NCBI RefSeq assembly: GCF_016464425.1
Contig: NZ_JADDKQ010000020.1
Coordinates: 62,001-126,000 of the forward strand
Source: Actinotalea solisilvae
GTDB lineage: Bacteria; Actinomycetota; Actinomycetes; Actinomycetales; Cellulomonadaceae
Reading direction: 5' to 3'
Length of the DNA: 64,000 bases
Made by a program: the position numbers and the translations under genes. The notes beneath the pieces are model-generated. The model did no database searches and was not told the DNA's origin. It worked only from the letters and a program-made list of their open reading frames with translations. Below are positions 58,990 through 64,000 of the stretch, one piece after another. Numbering within the stretch: position 1 is the first letter of the stretch; each line of letters opens with the position of its first letter.

Positions 58990-59101
58990 GCTCGTCCCCG
59001 ATCGGCTCTCCCGGGACGGCCCGGCCCCCTCCAGCCGTCCGGTGCTGGGCTCAGTGTGGCGCGGGTGCGCAGGTGAGGCGAGGTGAGGGCGTCGAAGTAC
59101 C

Positions 59102-59121
59102 CCCCGCGTGCGCACGCGGGG
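59102..59121 (-). terminator. Perfect 20-base palindrome after the CPBP gene
   Basis: CCCCGCGTGCGCACGCGGGG pairs with itself, 34 bases past the CPBP-family stop and before the cyclase gene. Confidence 0.6.
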
Positions 59122-59154
59122 CGGGGCGGTGTCACCCGGTCGGACGCGGACGGC

Positions 59155-60021
59155 TCAGCCGACGCCGAGCCACTCGAGCCAGGCGTCGGGCAGCACCGCG
59201 AAGCCCACGAACGAGACGACGTCGAGCGCCGTGTGCGCCACGACGAGCGGCATGACGCGGCGCGTGCGCAGGTACCACCCGGCGAACAGCAGACCCATGA
59301 CGACGTTCCCCGCGGCCATGCCCGGGCCCTGGTACAGGTGGTACGAGCCGCGCAGCAGCGCGCTCGCGACGATCATCGCGGGCACGCCCCAGCGCAGCGC
59401 GCGCAGGCGCTCGAGCAGGTAGCCGACCGCGACGACCTCCTCGAGCAGGGCGTTCTGGAGCGCCGAGAGCACGAGCACCGGGACGGCCCACCAGTAGGGC
59501 TCGAGGCCCGACGGGTTGATCTGCACCGTGAGGCCGAGGGCGCGGGTGGCGAGGTAGAGCCCGAGGCCCGGGATGCCGATGACGGCCGCGAGCCCGAGGC
59601 CGGCGAGGAGGTCGCGACCCGGGCGGGCGCCGTCGAGCCCGATGAGGCGCGTCGCGCGCCGGCCGTGGGCCGAGAGCAGGTAGAGCGCGAGCACGACGGG
59701 GACGACGGCGAACGCGATCCCGACGAGCTGGTAGGCGAGGTCGAGCCAGGGCCGGTCGGACTGCTGGGGGTTGAGGGTCGCCTGCTGCTGCGCGAGGGGC
59801 ACTTCGCGCGTGAGCCGGTCCCACAGCCGCAGGAGCGCGTACACCCCCGACTGGCCCAGCGACAGGCCGAGGACGATCCACACCTCGGCGCCCAGGCGCC
59901 GCCGGGCGCGGGCCTCGTCCGTGCCGGGAACGTCCGCGGCCGCGGGTGCTCCCGGGTCCGTCGGCGTCGCGGGCCGGGCCGCCGGGGCGCCGGTCGGGGG
60001 AGCGGGGTCGCCGTCGTGCAC
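59155..60021 (-). CDS. CPBP family (CAAX-protease-like) membrane protein
   Basis: The 288-residue protein has a Pro/Ala-rich N-terminus then about eight membrane helices. The Abi/CPBP metalloprotease motifs are partly present: NALLEEVVAVGYLLE for motif 1, SYHLYQG for motif 2 and VAHTALDVVSF for motif 3. In motif 1 the Arg of EExxxR is missing, so proteolytic activity is uncertain. TAGGTT lies 6 bases before a GTG at 60021; an in-frame GTG two codons upstream (60027) is the alternative start. Confidence 0.8.
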   Translation of the reverse strand: MHDGDPAPPTGAPAARPATPTDPGAPAAADVPGTDEARARRRLGAEVWIVLGLSLGQSGVYALLRLWDRLTREVPLAQQQATLNPQQSDRPWLDLAYQLVGIAFAVVPVVLALYLLSAHGRRATRLIGLDGARPGRDLLAGLGLAAVIGIPGLGLYLATRALGLTVQINPSGLEPYWWAVPVLVLSALQNALLEEVVAVGYLLERLRALRWGVPAMIVASALLRGSYHLYQGPGMAAGNVVMGLLFAGWYLRTRRVMPLVVAHTALDVVSFVGFAVLPDAWLEWLGVG

Positions 60022-60027
60022 GGGCAC

Positions 60028-60033
60028 AACCTA
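60028..60033 (-). promoter_or_regulatory. -10 box for leaderless CPBP transcript
   Basis: TAGGTT on the minus strand, 6 bases before the GTG at 60021; it favours that start over the GTG at 60027. Confidence 0.45.
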
Positions 60034-60075
60034 CGTCAGGGGCTTGACGCGAGTCGTGCCGAGGGTCACGCTGAA

Positions 60076-60098
60076 CAAAGAACTTTGCGACGCAAAGT
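60076..60098. promoter_or_regulatory. Operator of the winged-helix/ABC operon
   Basis: ACTTTGCG, one base, CGCAAAGT (60082-60098) is a perfect 8-bp inverted repeat in an AT-rich patch. CAAAG at 60076-60080 forms a second repeat with the CTTTG inside it. It lies about 97 bases before the first gene of an operon that contains its own winged-helix regulator, and a minus-strand TACTTT overlaps it, so it may also affect the CPBP gene. Confidence 0.6.
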
Positions 60099-60194
60099 AG
60101 AGGCGACGCCGGGACGGCTCCCGGCACGGGCGGGCATCCGCGCCGAGGGCTCGACGACGGCTCCGGCGCCCGGCCGGGACAGAGGGGGACGGCC

Positions 60195-61037
60195 ATGACG
60201 GCAGACGTGGGTGGCGACGAGCGGCGCCGCCGAGCGGACGACGCGCCGCCACGCGGCGCGGACGATGCCGCGCTCGACCGCGGAGCCCGCGCGGGCGACG
60301 ACCACGCCGTGCTCGGCGCCGGTGCGGGCGTGGGGGCCGACGCCGTCCCCCTCGATCCCACGCCCGGGGGAGGAGACGACGACGTCCCCCTCGACCCCGC
60401 GGCCGGCGCGGCGATCCTCGCGGAGCAGCGCGCCCGCGTCCGCTCCGCGACCGACGTCGACGGCCGCGTCCTCTTCGGCGCGTGGGGCGTCGCGTGGGTG
60501 CTCGGCTTCGGTGCGCTGTGGCTCGCCGCGAGCCGCGACGACCCGCCGTTCTCCTACGGCGTGGCGCTCGTCGTCTTCGCCGCGCTCCTCGTCGCAGCCA
60601 TGGCGGTGACCGGGTGGCACCTCGCCGCGCGGACCGCCGGCGTGCACGGCGCCTCCGCCGTCCAGGGCGCGATGTACGGCTGGACGTGGTTCGTGGCGTT
60701 CGCGGGCATCTTCGCCCTGTCGGTCGCGCTGGGGAGGGCGGGCGCGAGCCCCGCCGTCGTCACCACCGTGATGACGCTCGTCCCGGCGCTCGTCGTCGGC
60801 GCGATGTACATGGCGGGCGGCGCGATCTGGGGCGACCGACCCCAGTTCGTGCTCGGCGCCGTCATCGGCGTGGTCACCGTCGTGGCGGCGTTCGTCGGGC
60901 TGCCGCACATGCTCGGGGTCATGGCCGCCGTCGGCGGGGGCGGCATGCTCGCCGCCGCGGGCGTCGTGCACGTGCGCCGTCGTGCCGTCCGGGCGCGGGG
61001 CGCCCTCGGCCTCGCGGGCGGCGGCGGGGGCGGGTGA
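60195..61037 (+). CDS. Six-helix membrane protein, first gene of the regulator-ABC operon
   Basis: The 280-residue protein has an acidic/basic disordered N-terminus of about 80 residues, then six hydrophobic segments (about 93-113, 118-138, 155-178, 185-206, 215-235, 238-258) and a short basic Gly-rich tail. No domain was recognised. It lies 4 bases upstream of the winged-helix regulator gene, so it may be a sensor or modulator of the exporter. ATG with GAGGGGG upstream. Confidence 0.75.
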   Translation: MTADVGGDERRRRADDAPPRGADDAALDRGARAGDDHAVLGAGAGVGADAVPLDPTPGGGDDDVPLDPAAGAAILAEQRARVRSATDVDGRVLFGAWGVAWVLGFGALWLAASRDDPPFSYGVALVVFAALLVAAMAVTGWHLAARTAGVHGASAVQGAMYGWTWFVAFAGIFALSVALGRAGASPAVVTTVMTLVPALVVGAMYMAGGAIWGDRPQFVLGAVIGVVTVVAAFVGLPHMLGVMAAVGGGGMLAAAGVVHVRRRAVRARGALGLAGGGGGG

Positions 61038-61041
61038 CGCG

Positions 61042-61368
61042 GTGAAGGACGAGCTCGACCCGCTCATCCACAGCCAGGCGCGGCTGCGGATCATGACGAC
61101 CCTCACGGCGCTCCCGCGCGGCGACCGCTTGACGTTCCCCCGGCTCCAGAGCCTGCTCGACACGACGGCCGGGAACCTCTCCACCCATCTGCGCAGGCTC
61201 GAGGACGCCGGCTACGTCGCCGTCACCAAGGGCCACCTGGGTCGCGTGCCCTCGACGCACGTCGAGGCGACCCGTGCCGGCCGCGCCGCCTTCGAGGCGT
61301 ACGTCGCCCGGCTCACCGAGCTGCTCACGCCGCCGACCGGCGGCTCGTCCACCACGGAGGACCGATGA
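61042..61368 (+). CDS. Winged-helix transcriptional regulator
   Basis: The 108-residue protein is a compact wHTH: DPLIHSQARLRIMTTLTALPRG, then FPRLQSLLDTTAGNLSTHLRRLEDAGYVAV and the HVEATRAGRAAFEAYV dimer helix. It belongs to the HTH_27/MarR-like group often encoded in front of drug or lipid ABC exporters. The GTG start follows the membrane protein by four bases. The inverted repeat at 60082 is its most plausible site. Confidence 0.9.
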   Translation: MKDELDPLIHSQARLRIMTTLTALPRGDRLTFPRLQSLLDTTAGNLSTHLRRLEDAGYVAVTKGHLGRVPSTHVEATRAGRAAFEAYVARLTELLTPPTGGSSTTEDR

Positions 61369-62336
61369 CCACCCCACCCAGCGCGCGGCCAGGTGCCGAC
61401 GCGGCACCGCCGCGCGGCGACGCGCACGGCCCCGTCCTCGAGGCCGTGGGCGTCACGCGGCGCTTCGGCGACGTCGTCGCGCTCGACGACGTGTCGCTCG
61501 CCGTCCGGCCCGGCGAGCTCGTGGGCCTCCTCGGTCCCAACGGCGCGGGCAAGACGACGCTCCTCAGCCTGGTCACGGGCCTGCGCCGCCCGGACTCCGG
61601 CGTCGTCCGCCTCTTCGGCGGGGACCCGCGCGACCCGTCGAACCGCGTGGGCCTGGGCACGACGCCGCAGGAGACCGGGCTCCCCGCGACCCTCACGGTC
61701 CGCGAGGTCACCGACTTCGTCGCCGGCCACTACCCGTCCCCGATGCCGCGCGGCGAGGTCCTCGAGCGGTTCGGGCTGACCGACCTCGCGAAGCGGCAGA
61801 CCGGCGGGCTCTCGGGCGGGCAGAAGCGGCGCCTCGCCGTCGCGCTCGCGCTCGTGGGACGGCCCCGCCTCGTCGTGCTCGACGAGCCGACGACGGGCCT
61901 CGACGTCGAGGCGCGGCACGAGCTGTGGCAGGCGCTGCGCGACTACCACGCCGACGGGGCGACGGTCGTGGTCACGAGCCACTACCTCGAGGAGGTCGAG
62001 GCGCTCGCGGAGCGCGTCGTCGTCATCGGGCAGGGCCGGGTGCTCGTCGACGACACGCTCGCGGCCGTGCTCGCGCGCGTCCACCTGCGGCGGGTCACGG
62101 TGACGCTGCCCGGCGCCGCGACCGACGTCGTGCGGGCGCTGCCCGGCGTGAGCCGGCTCGAGCGCGACGGCGACCGGTTCGAGCTCCTCGCGTCCGACGC
62201 GGACGCGCTCGTCCGCGCGCTCGTCACGCTGCCGTTCCGCGGCCTCGAGGTGCGCGGCGCCTCGCTCGAGGAGGCGTTCCTCGCCCTCACCCGCACGGCC
62301 GGGACGTCTGCCGCCCCGCAGGAGGTACCGGCATGA
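61365..62336 (+). CDS. ABC exporter ATP-binding protein (DrrA-like)
   Basis: The 323-residue protein has Walker A GPNGAGKTT, a Q-loop in GTTPQETGL, signature LSGGQKRRLAVALAL, Walker B LVVLDEPTTGLD and H-loop TSHYLEE. A C-terminal 90-residue domain follows, as in DrrA/CcmA-type exporters. The ATG overlaps the regulator stop (ATGA). Its partner is the downstream permease. Confidence 0.93.
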   Translation: MTTPPSARPGADAAPPRGDAHGPVLEAVGVTRRFGDVVALDDVSLAVRPGELVGLLGPNGAGKTTLLSLVTGLRRPDSGVVRLFGGDPRDPSNRVGLGTTPQETGLPATLTVREVTDFVAGHYPSPMPRGEVLERFGLTDLAKRQTGGLSGGQKRRLAVALALVGRPRLVVLDEPTTGLDVEARHELWQALRDYHADGATVVVTSHYLEEVEALAERVVVIGQGRVLVDDTLAAVLARVHLRRVTVTLPGAATDVVRALPGVSRLERDGDRFELLASDADALVRALVTLPFRGLEVRGASLEEAFLALTRTAGTSAAPQEVPA

Positions 62337-63085
62337 CCACGCTCCAGCTCACCGCGCTGCACGCGCGCTACCAGGTGCTCGAGACCCTGCGCATCCCGGT
62401 CGCCGTCATCGGCAACATGCTGTTCCCGTCCCTCGCGATGTTCTTCTTCGTCGTGCCGCAGGAGGCGGTGGCCGGGGACCCGGTCGCGGCCACGGCCGCC
62501 GTCGGGCAGCTCGCGATGTTCTCGGTCATGTCGACGTGCATGTTCACGTTCGGCGTCGGCGCCGCGGAGGACCGGGCGCTGCCCTTCGACCCGTACGTCC
62601 GCACGCTGCCCGCCGGGCCGATGCCGCGGCTGCTCGGCCGGATGCTCACGGGCGGGTTCTTCGCCCTGCTGGGGCTCGTCCCGCTCGTCGTCATCGGCTG
62701 GCTGTTCACCGCGGCGACCGTGACGCCGGCGCAGTTCCTGCTCGCCGGGCTCGTCATCGTCGGCGTCGCCCTCCCGTTCCTCGGGCTCGGCCTCGGCATC
62801 GGGTACTCGACCAGCGCGAAGGCGGCGATCGCCGTCGTGCAGGTGATCCTCTTCCCGATCGCCTTCGCGGGCGGGCTGTTCATGCCGCCGCAGGTGTTCC
62901 CCGACTGGCTCGACGCGCTCTCGCGGGCGCTCCCGAGCCGCGCCGGGCGGGACCTGCTGGTCGAGACGCTCACGGACCTGCCCGCGTACGCGGGTGCGCT
63001 TCCGGTGCTGCTCGGCTGGGGCGCGCTGTTCATGGTGTTCGCCCTGTGGGCCTACCGTCGCGACGAGGGCCGCCGCTTCCGCTGA
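62333..63085 (+). CDS. ABC-2 type transporter permease
   Basis: The 250-residue protein has six membrane helices, with the ABC-2 landmarks RIPVAVIGNMLFPSLAMFFFVV, EDRALPFDPYVRTLPAGP and a late FPIAFAGGLFMPPQVFPDWL loop. It is coupled by ATGA overlap to the ATPase, with AGGAGG upstream. An exporter of a lipid, antibiotic or peptide is likely; the substrate is unknown. It is the last gene of the four-gene operon. Confidence 0.92.
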   Translation: MTTLQLTALHARYQVLETLRIPVAVIGNMLFPSLAMFFFVVPQEAVAGDPVAATAAVGQLAMFSVMSTCMFTFGVGAAEDRALPFDPYVRTLPAGPMPRLLGRMLTGGFFALLGLVPLVVIGWLFTAATVTPAQFLLAGLVIVGVALPFLGLGLGIGYSTSAKAAIAVVQVILFPIAFAGGLFMPPQVFPDWLDALSRALPSRAGRDLLVETLTDLPAYAGALPVLLGWGALFMVFALWAYRRDEGRRFR

Positions 63086-63117
63086 CCCCTTGTCGGCCAC
63101 CGACCTCGTCCCCCCGC

Positions 63118-63174
63118 GGACTGGAGCGTCGCGGCCGCGACACGCGGGCGTGCCGGGCGCGAACGCTCCAGTCC
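63118..63174. terminator. Long bidirectional hairpin between convergent operons
   Basis: GGACTGGAGCGT (63118-63129) and ACGCTCCAGTCC (63163-63174) pair perfectly, flanked by C-rich and G-rich tracts that extend the stem. The 33-base loop itself contains CGCGGCCGCG. It fills the gap between the permease and the copper ATPase gene. Confidence 0.65.
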
Positions 63175-63189
63175 GGGCGGGGGTGGGGC

Positions 63190-64000
63190 TCAGCCGGCGC
63201 GGCGCAGGCGGAGCGAGTTCGTGACGACCAGCACCGAGCTGAACGCCATCGCCGCGCCCGCGATCATCGGGTTGAGGAACCCGAGCGCCGCGAGCGGGAT
63301 CGCCGCGACGTTGTAGGCGAACGCCCAGAACAGGTTCTGCTTGATCACGCGCAGCGTCTGGCGCGACAGCCGCACGGCCTGCCCGGCCGAGCGCAGGTCG
63401 CCGCGCACGAGCGTGAGGTCGGCGGCCTGCATCGCGACGTCGGTCCCGGTGCCCATCGCGAGGCCCAGGTCCGCCTGCGCGAGCGCCGCGGCGTCGTTGA
63501 CGCCGTCGCCGACCATCGCGACGACCCGGCCCTCGGACTGCAGCCGGCGCACGACGTCGACCTTGTCCGCGGGGAGCACCTCGGCGATGACCTCGTCGAC
63601 ACCCACCTGGGCGGCGACGGCGCGCGCGGCGCCCGCGTTGTCGCCCGTGAGCAGCACGGGGCGCAGGCCCAGGCGCCGCAGCTCGGCGATCGCCTCGGCC
63701 GACGTCGGCTTGACCGGGTCGCGGAGCACGAGGACGCCGCGCGCGGAGCCGCTCCAGGCTGCCATGACCGCCGTCGCGCCGTCGGCCTCGGCCGCGGTGA
63801 AGGCGTCGTCGAGCGCGGACGTGTCGACGCCCTGCTCGCGCAGCCACACCGGACGGCCCACGAGGACGCGCCGACCGATCCCCACCCCGCTGTGCGCGGT
63901 GCGGACGACGCCGCTGACGCCGCGTCCGGCCTCGTTCGCGAAGTCGACCACCTGGTCGTCGCCGATCGGGACGCCGTCCGCGCCCACGGCCGTGGGCTCC
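63190..64000 (-). CDS. Copper-type P1B ATPase (N-terminal part outside window)
   Basis: The visible 270 codons are the C-terminal part of a heavy-metal ATPase: the end of the nucleotide-binding domain (VRTAHSGVGIGRRVLVG), the hinge GDGVNDAAALAQADLGLAMG, and the last two helices. TM7 contains WAFAYNVAAIPLAALGFLNP and TM8 contains AMAFSSVLVVTNSLRLRR. The YN in helix 7 and M-x-x-SS in helix 8 are hallmarks of the P1B-1 (CopA) Cu+ group. The HP/phosphorylation loop and the CPC membrane motif lie outside the window, so the class is inferred from the end. The frame is open past 63987 to the edge. Confidence 0.88.
   Translation of the reverse strand, partial: EPTAVGADGVPIGDDQVVDFANEAGRGVSGVVRTAHSGVGIGRRVLVGRPVWLREQGVDTSALDDAFTAAEADGATAVMAAWSGSARGVLVLRDPVKPTSAEAIAELRRLGLRPVLLTGDNAGAARAVAAQVGVDEVIAEVLPADKVDVVRRLQSEGRVVAMVGDGVNDAAALAQADLGLAMGTGTDVAMQAADLTLVRGDLRSAGQAVRLSRQTLRVIKQNLFWAFAYNVAAIPLAALGFLNPMIAGAAMAFSSVLVVTNSLRLRRAG

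Noticed and set aside
1-64000. tRNA, rRNA, CRISPR array, insertion sequence or prophage
   Set aside because: No cloverleaf-type sequence, no regularly spaced repeats, no transposase or integrase motif and no phage genes were found on either strand.

Overview
The window is very GC-rich, uses many GTG starts and is densely packed with genes. Its gene families point to an actinobacterium, probably order Micrococcales near Cellulomonas or a related genus; the exact genus is an inference. The block of rpsF, ssb, rpsR, rplI and dnaB, together with cca and a DUF6049 protein, is usually found within tens of kilobases of the chromosomal origin in actinobacteria. No rRNA, tRNA, CRISPR array, insertion sequence or phage gene was seen. 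Both window edges cut through genes: a DUF6049 protein at the left and a copper-type P-type ATPase at the right.

Region 1 to 12 kb holds the DUF6049 protein, a NUDIX hydrolase, the CCA-adding enzyme, a T4 DenV-type pyrimidine-dimer glycosylase and a secreted metallophosphoesterase. It then has a signalling cluster: a LOV-GAF-SpoIIE (PP2C) photoreceptor phosphatase, an MFS transporter and a CHASE3/HAMP/GAF/GGDEF diguanylate cyclase. Region 12 to 23 kb is core: inositol-phosphate synthase with a PadR regulator and a clear operator, a class A penicillin-binding protein with PASTA repeats, then rpsF-ssb-rpsR-rplI and dnaB. The rpsF leader folds like the S6:S18 autoregulatory motif and pairs with the Shine-Dalgarno. 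A cluster of DnaA-box-like 9-mers lies upstream of dnaB.

Region 23 to 50 kb is accessory and housekeeping: VanZ-like, dienelactone hydrolase and APH-family proteins, an orphan 736-residue protein with an internal duplication, lipoproteins, a LON-substrate-binding protein, transporters, photolyase, clpP1-clpP2, a serpin lipoprotein, a ClgR-like regulator, a luciferase-like monooxygenase, an ArsR-SRPBCC pair, a DUF6297 ABC exporter, a guanidinium exporter (Gdx/SugE) under a guanidine-III riboswitch, a hydrolase-LuxR fusion and a large membrane/kinase-like/LPG-synthase-TM protein.

Region 50 to 57.4 kb is a tightly overlapping nitrite-assimilation operon: nirB, nirD, a CysG-like bifunctional enzyme, a HemD-like regulator resembling NnaR, and a sirohydrochlorin ferrochelatase. 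Together these supply nitrite reductase and its siroheme. Region 57.3 to 64 kb holds a second diguanylate cyclase, a CPBP-family membrane protein, a small ABC exporter operon with its own winged-helix regulator and operator, and the start of a copper ATPase.

At least twelve genes show a TANNNT hexamer 6 or 7 bases before the start codon, as expected for leaderless transcripts.
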